DNA from: Candidatus Saccharimonadota bacterium
Lineage (GTDB): Bacteria > Patescibacteriota > Saccharimonadia > Saccharimonadales > Saccharimonadaceae
Reading direction: 5' to 3'
Length of the DNA: 64,000 nt
Assembly (NCBI GenBank): GCA_009785325.1
Contig: WQWN01000001.1
Span: 124,001 to 188,000 of the forward strand
Below, piece after piece: positions 10,623 through 21,006 of this stretch (positions within the stretch are counted from its first letter, which is position 1; each line of letters starts with the position of its first letter). The position numbers and the translations under genes were made by a program. The notes under the pieces were generated by a model that saw nothing but the letters and a program-made list of their open reading frames with translations, had not been told where the DNA came from and ran no database searches.

Positions 10623-11288
10623 ATGATAAGCGTAGTCCATCTGTTTTTAAGTTTACGGGATAAGCTAAAGAAAAGTTTTATCCTTATTGTTATAGCTATA
10701 GCAATTACTCTAACACTTATAATTGGCGGGATTACGACAATATTTACACAATCCAATATTAACCGGGTTATTTCCGAATATACGCTAGAAGAAGACCCTG
10801 TTCGTACTGCTATCGCCCGCAGAAAAGCCGAAATTGAAGAAATTATAGACAATGTTTTTACTCCAGAAGATGCCGCACCTATTATATTTGCATTAGAAGG
10901 ATTAATAATCTCTGTTACTACTAAGGATATATTCCCCCAATCCTCCTACTGGCATAATGACCGGAGAGATTATATGTTACTAAAGGCTCGTACCTTTGTT
11001 AATTCGCGTCAATTTGAGGAGGCTGTCAAAGTCTACATAGATATAATTTTGCTCGAAGGAGAAGACTTTTCTCAGTTATCAATGCTCTATATCCTACTAG
11101 CTGACACATATCGGAGGTTCGGCGAAGAGAAAGATTATAAGCAATTTAGAGCACTCAATCTAGCCCTGGACTATATTAACTACGCCAGTCCAGAGATTTC
11201 TAATATAGAGATTTACACAGTCAACACCTTGATCGCACTCTTAGAGAGAAAGCATGGGTGGGGATCTGGTTTTTTGTTATCACAGTGA
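10623..11288 (+). CDS. Hypothetical protein, N-terminal TM plus helical repeat-like region
   Basis: Long ORF, AT-richer than neighbours. Confidence 0.6.
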   Translation: MISVVHLFLSLRDKLKKSFILIVIAIAITLTLIIGGITTIFTQSNINRVISEYTLEEDPVRTAIARRKAEIEEIIDNVFTPEDAAPIIFALEGLIISVTTKDIFPQSSYWHNDRRDYMLLKARTFVNSRQFEEAVKVYIDIILLEGEDFSQLSMLYILLADTYRRFGEEKDYKQFRALNLALDYINYASPEISNIEIYTVNTLIALLERKHGWGSGFLLSQ

Positions 11289-11361
11289 TCTAATGGCGCG
11301 GTACTCTAACTATATAGGTTGAGGCTGGTAGTAAAGAGGCGTGGGTGGTAGAATTACAGGT

Positions 11362-12522
11362 ATGTATTTAGTGATTTTAGGGAGACAGCCAGCGCTAGGT
11401 CTGGCAGAATTGGAAGCGGTTTTTGGAAGCGAGCGGGTTTTTGATGCTGGGGGTGGATTGGCTTTTGTGGAGGCGGAGGAGTTTGATGTAGAGCGGTTTG
11501 GCGGAGTGAAGAAAGCTGGGAGAGTAGTACTAGAGGTCGAAGGACGAGAACGGAAAGTTGTTGAGAAGATTATATATGATACAGTGCTGGCGCAGGTAGG
11601 CACAGCGGAGGGGAAAGTGACGCTGGGGCTGAGTAGTTATATGAGGGATTTCGGGGCGAGAGATCTGCAGAAGATCGGGCTGACAGTACGGAAGGAAGTA
11701 AAGCGACGGGGTGGGAGTTTGAGGCTGATCCCGAACGAAGAGGCGGAGCTGAGTACGGCAACTTCGCATCACAGTAAACTGGGACTAAGTCCGAAGAAAA
11801 TCGAGATGATGGTAGCACGAGTGGATGGAAAAATTATCGTGGCGCGGAGTGTAGGAGCGCAAAATATCTCGTCGTATGCAGCGCGAGATCAGAAACGACC
11901 AGCGCGAGATATGTATGTGGGAATGTTGCCGCCGAAGTTGGCGAAAGTGATCGTGAATTTGGCGTGCGAAGGGCGAGAGGGAGTGCGAGTACTGGATCCT
12001 TTTTGCGGGACAGGCGTAGTGCTGCAAGAGGCAGTTTTAATGGGATACGGGGTGGTCGGAGCAGATCTGAGTGAGAAGATGATTGATTATTCGAGGAGGA
12101 ATTTGGAATGGCTGGAAGAGGTGAAGAGACGGAAATTTGACTGGAAATTAGCGGTTGGTGACGCAATGAAAGTTCGTTGGGATAGTGTGGATGTGGTAGC
12201 GTGTGAAACATACTTAGGGCAGCCATTTAGTGCGGTGCCTGAACACAGAAAGATGGTGGAGGTGGCGGGCGGATGTAAACATGTGATTAGTGGGTTTTTG
12301 AAAAACCTAGCGAAACAAACTAAGCCTGGGACGAGAGTGTGCGTGGCTGTGCCGATGTGGAAGCGGAATGACGGGTCGTTTTATAGGTTGAATTTGCTTG
12401 ACTCGGCTGAAAAACTGGGGTATAATGCTGTGGAATTTAAGAACGTCAAGCGGGCTGATTTGGTTTACTACCGTGAGAATCAGATCGTGGGGCGTGAATT
12501 ATTGGTTTTAGTAAGGAGATAA
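11362..12522 (+). CDS. TRM11/TrmG10-like RNA methyltransferase
   Basis: LDPFCGTGVVLQEA motif I, ADLSEKMIDYSRRN; motif IV region reads CETYLGQP; start 7 nt after TAGAAT. Confidence 0.78.
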   Translation: MYLVILGRQPALGLAELEAVFGSERVFDAGGGLAFVEAEEFDVERFGGVKKAGRVVLEVEGRERKVVEKIIYDTVLAQVGTAEGKVTLGLSSYMRDFGARDLQKIGLTVRKEVKRRGGSLRLIPNEEAELSTATSHHSKLGLSPKKIEMMVARVDGKIIVARSVGAQNISSYAARDQKRPARDMYVGMLPPKLAKVIVNLACEGREGVRVLDPFCGTGVVLQEAVLMGYGVVGADLSEKMIDYSRRNLEWLEEVKRRKFDWKLAVGDAMKVRWDSVDVVACETYLGQPFSAVPEHRKMVEVAGGCKHVISGFLKNLAKQTKPGTRVCVAVPMWKRNDGSFYRLNLLDSAEKLGYNAVEFKNVKRADLVYYRENQIVGRELLVLVRR

Positions 12523-12526
12523 ACAG

Positions 12527-12799
12527 ATGGCAAATGTGAAGGCTGGTGGATCAGCAAAAAATATCCATAATAATGCAGGACCACGCCTCGGCGTAAAGCG
12601 CTTCGGTGGACAGAAAGTAAAGAAAGGTGAAGTATTGGTACGCCAAACTGGTTCGACGAAACTAGCTGGACCTGGGACTTACCTGTCACGGAATTTCACG
12701 ATTCATGCAGCGATTGATGGAACTGTAGAGTTCACGAAAGTCCGTAAAACACACTTCAGTGGTAAGACTGTGCCACGCGTGCGTGTTTCGGTGAAATAG
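12527..12799 (+). CDS. rpmA: Ribosomal protein bL27
   Basis: KAGGSAKN...RLGVKRFGGQKVKKGEVLVRQ; SD aaggag. Confidence 0.95.
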   Translation: MANVKAGGSAKNIHNNAGPRLGVKRFGGQKVKKGEVLVRQTGSTKLAGPGTYLSRNFTIHAAIDGTVEFTKVRKTHFSGKTVPRVRVSVK

Positions 12800-12816
12800 T
12801 TCTTGATGAGAAATTA

Positions 12817-12845
12817 GAAAAAACCACCTCTACGGGGTGGTTTTT
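12817..12845 (+). terminator. Rho-independent terminator after rpmA
   Basis: aaaaccacctctacggggtggttttt. Confidence 0.88.
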
Positions 12846-12883
12846 GTTGGGCTGGGCGCTTGGAATTCGACTCACCTATCCTA

Positions 12884-13267
12884 CTACGAAGGTATGTCGA
12901 GATGCTTGCGGACGCTGTTGACGACATCGCCGATAGTAATCTGGGTTTTAACAAGATAATCGTCAGCTCCGAGAGACTCTGCACGCTCGCGATCACTGGA
13001 CTGACTGAGAGCGGTAAGCATGATGACGCGGACATTCATGACTTCTGGGGTGCCTCGAATAATATCCAGAAGATCAAAGCCGCTTATTTTGGGCAACATA
13101 GCATCGAGAATAATGAGATCTGGACGATGATTAATAACTTCACTGACAGCGACCTCGCCGTCGTGAACTGTGACAACTTCGAAGCCTTCCATCTCTAGGC
13201 GAGAACGGTAAACTTCAGCGAGAGACTGATCGTCCTCGACGAGAAGAATTTTTTTCTTGATTTCCAT
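12884..13267 (-). CDS. Single-domain response regulator
   Basis: LLVEDD, LIILDAMLP, MLTAL, YLVKT; no output domain. Confidence 0.9.
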   Translation of the reverse strand: MEIKKKILLVEDDQSLAEVYRSRLEMEGFEVVTVHDGEVAVSEVINHRPDLIILDAMLPKISGFDLLDIIRGTPEVMNVRVIMLTALSQSSDRERAESLGADDYLVKTQITIGDVVNSVRKHLDIPS

Positions 13268-13307
13268 AATTACATGATAGCGGTTATGTTAAGTAAGGTC
13301 AAGTACA

Positions 13308-14561
13308 CTAACGACGAAGGTGATTTAGGGCGGCGTCGAGCTGAGGGTCGCGGTTGGCGTTGAGGTCTTCGATAGTGAGCGGAATTTCAATGTCGGGCTG
13401 AATGCCATCGTCTTCGATGTTGCGGTTTTCGGGAGTGAACCAGCGCGCGGTGGTGACTTTTAGGAGGCCGCCAGCACTGAGATTAACCATACTCTGAACA
13501 CTACCCTTGCCGAAAGTAGTTTCACCAATAAATGTGGCGACTCCGTGATCTATGAGCGCGCCTACGACAATTTCACTAGCGGATGCAGAAGATCCGTTAG
13601 CAAGGATGACAGTTTGCATATTAGCAAAGATTGCGGAATTTGAAGGAGATCTGAGGAGGTTGGTGTTGCCGCGAGCATGAGTTTCGCGAAGTACTATCTG
13701 ATTATCAAGCCAAAGACCGAGAACACCCTGAGCTGCAGAGACATAGCCACCTGTATTATTGCGGAGATCGAGGACAACTCTATTAATGTTACGGTCGCGG
13801 ATATCTTGAGCGGCACGGCGAGCGAGATTACTAGTGTCGGGGTCGAAGCGCGAAATGCGAAGTACAGCAACGTCACCCTCAAAGTCGACTTCGACACTGG
13901 GGTTGTTGATCTGCTCACGGACAATATTGAACTCAATCTGCTCGTCACCGCGAAGGAACGTGATACGAACAGAAGTACCAGCGGGACCACGAACGAGAGA
14001 AGCGACTTCGTCTGCGGGCAGCTCTATAACTGTCTCGTCATTAATTGAGTAGAAAACATCCCCTGCCCTGACGCCAGCACGAACAGCGGGATTATCGCGA
14101 AGAGTACGGACGACAGTAGCGAGGCCGTTTCTTGTGCCTATCTCAACACCAATACCAGCTCCGACGTCACCACGGAGACCGCGGACGAACTCTTCAGCTT
14201 CTTGCTGATCCATGAAAACAGTGTAGCGATCTCCTGCTGCTGCAACGAGTCCACGTTTAGCACCGTCGATAAGAGTTTGTTCGTCAAGTTCACCGTTGAA
14301 ATTATGGCGAAGTTCGTTGTAGAGATCATTTACAGACGAGAAGTCGAGCTGTTCAGTAGTACGGATATGGACACCTGTGATGTCGCTGATAGTAGAGAAG
14401 ATAGCGTTGCTGCGAGTGCCGGCAACGAACCCGACTATGAACACAACAGCTGTGATGGCGATAAAATTACCGAGTGAAATAAAAGGGCGGCGCTTGGCTC
14501 GGTCAAGACCAGCGTCGGTGGTCTGAGAGGCGATATTATTGATGTGTGATTGTTTACTCAT
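13308..14561 (-). CDS. ctpA: S41 C-terminal processing peptidase with PDZ
   Basis: NGSSASASEIVVGAL and GETTFGKGSVQ catalytic motifs. Confidence 0.95.
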   Translation of the reverse strand: MSKQSHINNIASQTTDAGLDRAKRRPFISLGNFIAITAVVFIVGFVAGTRSNAIFSTISDITGVHIRTTEQLDFSSVNDLYNELRHNFNGELDEQTLIDGAKRGLVAAAGDRYTVFMDQQEAEEFVRGLRGDVGAGIGVEIGTRNGLATVVRTLRDNPAVRAGVRAGDVFYSINDETVIELPADEVASLVRGPAGTSVRITFLRGDEQIEFNIVREQINNPSVEVDFEGDVAVLRISRFDPDTSNLARRAAQDIRDRNINRVVLDLRNNTGGYVSAAQGVLGLWLDNQIVLRETHARGNTNLLRSPSNSAIFANMQTVILANGSSASASEIVVGALIDHGVATFIGETTFGKGSVQSMVNLSAGGLLKVTTARWFTPENRNIEDDGIQPDIEIPLTIEDLNANRDPQLDAALNHLRR

Positions 14562-14623
14562 CTTTCAAGTATAACCGAGTTGGGCGTGAGGCGATAGACT
14601 TGAAAAATCGAGAGATGATGGAT

Positions 14624-15835
14624 CTAGCGAGCGCGGAAATGGATATAGAGTACTGAGTCGGCGCGAATATCCATACGACTGTACTGACCCGTCCAGTCCC
14701 AGTTGAACTGGCTAACTCTGACCCAGCCATCGTCTAGGATAGCCTCTACATACATAGTGTGACCGAAGGTCGCAAAAGCACCGCTACGAACCACAGCAAT
14801 AGCACCAACTGCGGGAGTGTGATTAACCACTGCGCCCATAGCTAGGGATGTTTCTGGCCACTGGCGAGCATGACCTTGACCACCGAACGAAGTGATATGC
14901 TGCCCGTTTTGATGGACGCGCCAAGCTGTATAGCTCACGCATTGACGATTGAAAAGCGCCCAGAGATCGATTCCTGCATCGAGACGATAATTACAGCCGA
15001 AGCGAGTATTAAATAACCCTGCCATAGATGCTGGATAATTGCGACATCCCTGCTCGCCAGTATGGTTACGGAAGGCAAAACCTGCTAGGTTACCGTCGGG
15101 TACACCTGCAACAGACTGCATAAGGATACGCATCTCTTCCTGGAGTCGCTCACGCTCTACGTCGGCACCTTGACGAAGACGCTGGAAAGCAGCTTCTTCG
15201 CCTTGAGTTTGGGCAAGAAGAGTCTGATGTTCGGCACGGTTGGCCGCTAAAAGATTACGCTGGGCAGTTTGTTGTTCGATCAGATGCTCGGCTTCTTCGC
15301 GCTGCCCCTCCAAGACAGTGGTGAGGTATTGGATTTCGCGGACTGTATCAACTAGACTATCACTGGCGGCGGTCGCACGAGCCTCGGTATCGACAAAATC
15401 ACTAAAACTGCGACTGCCAGCTATACGCTCAATGAGAGTGGTCTGGCGGGCAAGATGACGATCAGCGAGAACTAAACCAAGAGCATCGCGATTGTTTTGG
15501 ATGCGGATTTCATTTGCTGTTATTTCAGCAACGAGGTTGTCGTATTTCATTTGGTTAAGGTCGATCATAGCCTGAAAAGCTGACTCTTCGGTACGAAGTC
15601 GGCTAATCTCGCTGTTGAGGGTGGCAGATTGAGACTGAAGATTCAGAACAGACTGCTCGTAATGAGCGATGCGAGATTCGAGATCGGCCATTTCGCGCTC
15701 GACTTGACTAAGTGTACGAGCATCGGTCTGAGTGACAGAATTATAGAAAAAGAACGCAGCAAATCCGAGAGTAGCCACGGCGAAGAGACAGAAAAGTTTA
15801 ATAGTCATAGTGTTTGTTTTGGACTTGCGCATCAT
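14624..15835 (-). CDS. Coiled-coil plus CHAP domain peptidoglycan hydrolase (PcsB-like architecture)
   Basis: TM/signal, long coiled coil, RQCVSYTAWR Cys and GHTMYVE His; start placed at MMRKSK, 6 nt after TACACT. Confidence 0.85.
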   Translation of the reverse strand: MMRKSKTNTMTIKLFCLFAVATLGFAAFFFYNSVTQTDARTLSQVEREMADLESRIAHYEQSVLNLQSQSATLNSEISRLRTEESAFQAMIDLNQMKYDNLVAEITANEIRIQNNRDALGLVLADRHLARQTTLIERIAGSRSFSDFVDTEARATAASDSLVDTVREIQYLTTVLEGQREEAEHLIEQQTAQRNLLAANRAEHQTLLAQTQGEEAAFQRLRQGADVERERLQEEMRILMQSVAGVPDGNLAGFAFRNHTGEQGCRNYPASMAGLFNTRFGCNYRLDAGIDLWALFNRQCVSYTAWRVHQNGQHITSFGGQGHARQWPETSLAMGAVVNHTPAVGAIAVVRSGAFATFGHTMYVEAILDDGWVRVSQFNWDWTGQYSRMDIRADSVLYIHFRAR

Positions 15836-15878
15836 GTGCGGAGTGTAGCATAAGCAGTGTATAAAGTCAATGTGGCGA

Positions 15879-16880
15879 CTACTGAAGTTTGAGGTATTTT
15901 TGGGTGGCGAGGAACGAAGAAAAGACGCCGATGAAAGCACCAACACCAATAAGGCCAAGTAGCGCGAGTGGCCAATAGGAACCTAACATACTAATAGTAG
16001 GTTCGACGACGAGACCGATAGATTCGGCATTTTCATTTATGATAAAAAGTCCGGCTGTACAGAGTCCAGCAGTAATAAAAGCGGCGATAACACCATACTG
16101 GGTAGCCTCCACGATAAATGGGCCACGGATAAATGAGCGGTTAGCACCTATGAGTTTCATCATGTAGATTTCCTCGCGGCGATTAAAGATAGCCATACGG
16201 ATAGTGTTGAAAATGATAAGTGTAGAGATGACGACGAAAATAGCGGCGATAATAACGCCTCCGCGCTCAATAAAGACGACTACACCAGCGATATTATCGA
16301 TGGCTTCTCGATGCTCGGAGAGGAAAGATGGCGGATGACGAGGATCGATAGCGGCGATGATTAGCTCGTCGTGTTCGACCAAGTATTCGAGTTCTGAGAG
16401 GTCGTCGAGGTTAGTGACCTCGATGTTGAACGTACCCGGGAACATATTAGTGGCTTCGTTGAGGGCTTGGAGGGCGTCTATATCTCCAGCGGCAGTAGCC
16501 TCAGCACGAAAGTCGTCTCTCGCCTGATCTGGTGAAATATAAGTAACAGAAACTACACTATCGAGCGACATGATAGATTCGGTAATTTCGCTGACAATTT
16601 CTGGGTCGGCGAAGTTCTGAGAAATATATATAGACATCTCAATATTACTACTAATGTCGGCAACTGTGTCTTCAAGGACATTGCGAGATATGAGAGTAAC
16701 GGAGATAATAGTGAGAGTAACAAACATAATAGCGGTAGCAGCGACAGAAAGCCAAGCGTTTCGGAAAAAGCTGGCAATGCCGTATTTGATTATACGCCAA
16801 AAAGTAAGGATACTGTGGCGGTTTTTGTGGACTAGTGCCTGCAGGGAATTTTTGGAGCGGTTTTTGCGACGACGGCTCAT
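15879..16880 (-). CDS. ftsX: Cell division protein FtsX
   Basis: FtsX-type permease topology; overlaps ftsE. Confidence 0.93.
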   Translation of the reverse strand: MSRRRKNRSKNSLQALVHKNRHSILTFWRIIKYGIASFFRNAWLSVAATAIMFVTLTIISVTLISRNVLEDTVADISSNIEMSIYISQNFADPEIVSEITESIMSLDSVVSVTYISPDQARDDFRAEATAAGDIDALQALNEATNMFPGTFNIEVTNLDDLSELEYLVEHDELIIAAIDPRHPPSFLSEHREAIDNIAGVVVFIERGGVIIAAIFVVISTLIIFNTIRMAIFNRREEIYMMKLIGANRSFIRGPFIVEATQYGVIAAFITAGLCTAGLFIINENAESIGLVVEPTISMLGSYWPLALLGLIGVGAFIGVFSSFLATQKYLKLQ

Positions 16881-17557
16881 TGCTTATATCCTCCTTGGGC
16901 TTGGTCTAGTGAGACGCGACCGTCTTCTAAAGTAATAACTCGGCGCTGGAGCTTGTTGACGATGTCGACGTTGTGAGTAGTGAGGAGAACTGTAGTTCCG
17001 TAAGCGTTGATCTTTTCGAGGAGCTGGACGATACCCCAAGAGTGTTTAGGGTCGAGGTTTCCTGTAGGCTCGTCGGCGATGAGGATTTTAGGCTGGCGAG
17101 CAACGGCACGAGCGATGGCGACGCGTTGACGTTCACCACCTGAAAGTTGGTGGGGGAAGTTTTTTTCTTTGCCGTTGAGGCCGACTAGATCAATGACTTT
17201 TGGTACGGTGGATTTGATTTCGCGATTGGTCATACCGGCAATTTCGAGGGCGAAAGCGACGTTTTCGAAAACAGTACGAGATGGTAAGAGTTTAAAATCC
17301 TGAAAGACGACGCCGAGTTTGCGGCGGAGGTGAGGGACGTGTTTGTCGCGAAGGTCGTCGTAGTCAATGCCTCCGACAACGATTTTGCCGCTGTCGGGTT
17401 TTTCTTCACGTGTAATCATTTTAAGAAGTGTGGACTTGCCTGCCCCAGAAGAACCGACGAGAATAACGAACTCTTTTGGCTCTATGTGAAGAGAGATGCG
17501 GTCGATGGCCGCCATGCCTTTGCCGTAAGATTTCGATACGCGGTCGAGTAGGATCAT
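16877..17557 (-). CDS. ftsE: Cell division ATP-binding protein FtsE
   Basis: GSSGAGKSTL, LSGGERQRVAIARA, LIADEPTGNLD. Confidence 0.96.
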   Translation of the reverse strand: MILLDRVSKSYGKGMAAIDRISLHIEPKEFVILVGSSGAGKSTLLKMITREEKPDSGKIVVGGIDYDDLRDKHVPHLRRKLGVVFQDFKLLPSRTVFENVAFALEIAGMTNREIKSTVPKVIDLVGLNGKEKNFPHQLSGGERQRVAIARAVARQPKILIADEPTGNLDPKHSWGIVQLLEKINAYGTTVLLTTHNVDIVNKLQRRVITLEDGRVSLDQAQGGYKQ

Positions 17558-17619
17558 GGCGACATTGTAGCATAGGCGGGATGGGTTTTTGAAGGGCTGG
17601 CGAAGGTTTAATTGGAGTT

Positions 17620-18696
17620 TTATGAGATTTGCGAGTCGAGATAAGCGGAGATAAAACCGTCAATACGACCGTCGAGGACTTTTGTGGTGTCAGTTTCTTC
17701 GTATTTGGTACGGGTGTCTTTTACGAGGGTATAAGGGTGAAGAACGTAGTTGCGTATTTGAGACCCCCAGTCGGCGGATTTACCGGCACGGAGCTCAGCG
17801 ATGGACTCGGCGTGCTGTTCAGTGGCGAGGGCGGTGAGTTTTGCGGCAAGGATTGACATAGCAGTTTCTCTATTTTGAAGTTGAGAGCGTTCGTTTTGGA
17901 TAGCGACGGTGATGTTTGTCGGGATATGGGTGATACGTACGGCAGAGTCGGTGGTGTTAACGGACTGACCGCCATGCCCCCCTGCCCTGTAGACATCGAC
18001 TTTGAGATCTTTTGGATCGATTTCGATTTGGGCTTGGTCGATTTTAGGGAGGACTTCGACGAGAGCAAAACTGGTCTGGCGGAGATTGTCGGAGTTAAAT
18101 GGGCTGAGACGAACGAGGCGATGAACGCCGTTTTCGCTTTTTAGCTTGCCGTATGCGAATGGGGCTTTGAGTTCGATGACAGAGGTCTTGATACCTGCTT
18201 CGTCGGATTTTTGGCGCTCCAATGTTGTAGTTTTGACATCGTTCTTTTCGGCCCAACGGAGATACATGCGCTCAAGTATCTCTGTGAAATCCTGGGCGTC
18301 GAGGCCGCCGACGCCGGAGGTGAGGCGCAAAATAGCATCGCCAGCATCGTATTTACCTGTGAAGAGGAGGAGTTTTTTAAGGTCAGTAAATTCAGTTGCG
18401 ATAGCAGTGAGTTGAGCGGAGATTTCGGCGTCGAGTGATTCGTCGGCAAGATCAATAAGCTCAGTGAGGTCGTCGAGCTGGACGCGCATAGTTTGCCACG
18501 GCTGGACGAGTTGATTAAGTTGGTGGAGTTGCTCGGTTTTGGTGCGAGCATGATCGGGATTATTCCAGATTTCGGGAGTATTGACCTCTGATTCGAGGGT
18601 GGAGATTTCGGAGAGTTTGGCGGGAATGTTGAGACGATCATACGCAGAAGTGAAATCTGATTGAAGTGCGGCAAGTTGTTTTTTAAGTGGAGGCAT
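17620..18696 (-). CDS. prfB: Peptide chain release factor 2, no internal frameshift site
   Basis: [22 protein letters not shown] motif; continuous ORF from N-terminus. Confidence 0.93.
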   Translation of the reverse strand: MPPLKKQLAALQSDFTSAYDRLNIPAKLSEISTLESEVNTPEIWNNPDHARTKTEQLHQLNQLVQPWQTMRVQLDDLTELIDLADESLDAEISAQLTAIATEFTDLKKLLLFTGKYDAGDAILRLTSGVGGLDAQDFTEILERMYLRWAEKNDVKTTTLERQKSDEAGIKTSVIELKAPFAYGKLKSENGVHRLVRLSPFNSDNLRQTSFALVEVLPKIDQAQIEIDPKDLKVDVYRAGGHGGQSVNTTDSAVRITHIPTNITVAIQNERSQLQNRETAMSILAAKLTALATEQHAESIAELRAGKSADWGSQIRNYVLHPYTLVKDTRTKYEETDTTKVLDGRIDGFISAYLDSQIS

Positions 18697-19657
18697 TTGG
18701 AATTGATCCTGCTTGAATTGGTGGCGGGGATTGCGGCTGCTGGCTGAGGGCGTGAAGACGATTGATATTCATGAGGCGGCGAACGAGAAATGGATGACTG
18801 GAGAAAGTCTGCGAGAAGGAATTGAAATTGGTACGAGTGTTGAATTCTTGCCACTGCTGCGCAACGTCGTTGAAGCTGTCAGTAACGTCGGGACCAACGT
18901 GGACTTTTATGAGGGCGTTTTTGACGAGTTCGGGGTTACCTGTGTAGTGGTAGGCGAGACTGTCACAGGTATATTCGGCGCGACGATAGAAGAAGTCGAG
19001 AAGCCAGCCAGCGATCGTGCCGACAACAGGAATAGCGACGAGAATTGAAGTAAATGCGCTGACTTTTGTGTGACCATATTTGACGTGTGCCATCTCGTGA
19101 ACTACAACGATACGAAGTTCGTCCTCGGTGAGATAACGAATTGCGCCAGAATTAAGAACAATATTGTACGGGCTTGCGAAGCCGATAGCAAAAGCGTTTA
19201 TAAAAGGGTTTTGAGTGATGAAAATTTCGACACGAGGCATGCGGAATTCGGCGGAGACTTGGTTTGCCCAGTCGCGAAGCCATGCATAATTACTATATTC
19301 AATATGGAGACAATTGCCGAGGAATTGCTGGCGCATAATGCGAATAAGAAGCATGATGGCGAGGGTGCCGACGATAAAGATAACTACGTATGTGAAAAGT
19401 TCGCTAGCTGCGCTGGACGGCTCTTCGATCGGTGTAGTGACCGCGAGAGGAGTGTCGGCTCGGGTGGTGAGGTCGTAGACGGTGGAGGCGGAGAATACTA
19501 TGAGGAGGATGGCACCGATAATGATAGCTAGAACGAGGACGAGAATACCATAATCGCCACGATTACGAGCGCGGGCGATGGCGGGATGTTCGTAATTGGG
19601 TGGGATGTGGGGGTTTTGCGGAAGTTGGCTTTGGGGTTGCTGGTTTTGTTGTTGCAT
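18683..19657 (-). CDS. htpX: M48 family zinc metalloprotease (HtpX-like)
   Basis: VVHEMAHVKYG HExxH and TM segments. Confidence 0.88.
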   Translation of the reverse strand: MQQQNQQPQSQLPQNPHIPPNYEHPAIARARNRGDYGILVLVLAIIIGAILLIVFSASTVYDLTTRADTPLAVTTPIEEPSSAASELFTYVVIFIVGTLAIMLLIRIMRQQFLGNCLHIEYSNYAWLRDWANQVSAEFRMPRVEIFITQNPFINAFAIGFASPYNIVLNSGAIRYLTEDELRIVVVHEMAHVKYGHTKVSAFTSILVAIPVVGTIAGWLLDFFYRRAEYTCDSLAYHYTGNPELVKNALIKVHVGPDVTDSFNDVAQQWQEFNTRTNFNSFSQTFSSHPFLVRRLMNINRLHALSQQPQSPPPIQAGSIPNAST

Positions 19658-19671
19658 GGTCGACCTTTTAG

Positions 19672-21006
19672 TTAATTGATTTGCTTTGTGAGTTCGGAGT
19701 TGATTATGTCGGTAGCCCAGCTTTGAGCGTCGAACTTGTGATGGTAATTATACTGGGTTTCGGGCGGGACGGCGAATGGAAGTTCGGCGTATTGGGAGTG
19801 GTCGATCATCTGATAGGCGGTGCGAAGTTCGGCAATCTCAGCTATGCACTCGAAAGGTTTTATGTGGTGGTCGATGCCGAGGAGACCTTTGAATGTGTCG
19901 ATAAGTTCTGGGTCGGCGAAGAGATCTTGGTTACTAAAGAGGGGTTTTAGCTCTGCGGCAGAAAGGAAGGGGGTGAAGAGGAGGTAGGAATTAGCGCATT
20001 TAGGGCATTTGGCACACCATTTGAGAGTTGTGTTGTCGGAGTTTTGGCGGTAGTTGGCGATATTGCATGATGAGAATTGATGGCCGAATTGGTCCCAGGC
20101 GTGTCTGACGAAAAGTTCGGCGATTTTGAGTTCGGAAAATTGACGAAGAGGAGAGCCGATTTGGAGGTCTGGAGAGATGTAGGTGTGGACGTAGTTGGCG
20201 AAGGTCTGCTCGGCTTCCCAGGTTTTAGACCACTGGTGGTTTACGGGAAGATCGTCGATATAGGCGTGAGGCTCGGCGCCTTCGTTGCCGATAGAGACGA
20301 GGATTTGGGATTTGTTGAGGAGGATAGCTTGAACGATGGCGAGAGATTGGATGATGTAAGTGACGGGGACGTGGCCGTTGAGAGCGCCCTGCTCTGCTGC
20401 TTTTTTGAGGTTTTCGTGATCGATCTGGCGGAGAGTAGTGACGAGAGACTGTCCGAGCTGGTCTAGAATCTCTGGATGATGGTCACTACTTGTAACATAC
20501 CATGGAGTGAAATTGATACCTGAGGCGGTGAGGAGGGAGGCGGTGAGGAGGGAATCTTTGCCGCCCGATTGGAGGACAAGAGCGCCCTGCCCCGAATATG
20601 AGATTGGGTCGTTTTCGGGATTTATGTTGTCTGAGTTTGTGAAGTGAGCGAGATCAGAACGAGTGAGGTTATTCTCGTAGGCGAACTGAGAGAGACCTTC
20701 CTGATAGACTGAATTGAAAAATTGCAACTGATTGTCGTTGAATAGGTATGGGTACTGAACTACTGAAGTAGGAAAACATTTGTAATAAGAGGTGCCAATT
20801 AGGAGATGACAGAGTTCGAGGGCGCGACTCAGGAGATGCTCGCGGTCGGGTATGAGAGAGTGATTTGGGTCGAGGGCGAACTTTATAATCTCAGTGAAGC
20901 GGTGGTCGCCGGAGCGGTAGTGAAATCTTGCTTCGCCAGTGGCGGAGTCGAACGAATAACTATCAAAGATAAATACTGGATATAGTGACGGAGCGAACTC
21001 AGACAC
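19672..21006 (-). CDS. murL: Putative UDP-MurNAc-L-Ala-L-Glu epimerase (MurL-like)
   Basis: VLQSGGKDSLLTASLL PP-loop-like motif, WCAKCPKCANSYL Cys motif; directly downstream of a murD homologue. Confidence 0.75.
   Translation of the reverse strand: MSEFAPSLYPVFIFDSYSFDSATGEARFHYRSGDHRFTEIIKFALDPNHSLIPDREHLLSRALELCHLLIGTSYYKCFPTSVVQYPYLFNDNQLQFFNSVYQEGLSQFAYENNLTRSDLAHFTNSDNINPENDPISYSGQGALVLQSGGKDSLLTASLLTASGINFTPWYVTSSDHHPEILDQLGQSLVTTLRQIDHENLKKAAEQGALNGHVPVTYIIQSLAIVQAILLNKSQILVSIGNEGAEPHAYIDDLPVNHQWSKTWEAEQTFANYVHTYISPDLQIGSPLRQFSELKIAELFVRHAWDQFGHQFSSCNIANYRQNSDNTTLKWCAKCPKCANSYLLFTPFLSAAELKPLFSNQDLFADPELIDTFKGLLGIDHHIKPFECIAEIAELRTAYQMIDHSQYAELPFAVPPETQYNYHHKFDAQSWATDIINSELTKQIN

Noticed and set aside
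17620-18696. Programmed frameshift or recoded UGA near the prfB start
   Set aside because: ORF is continuous through the region; both RF1 and RF2 are present, consistent with UGA as stop
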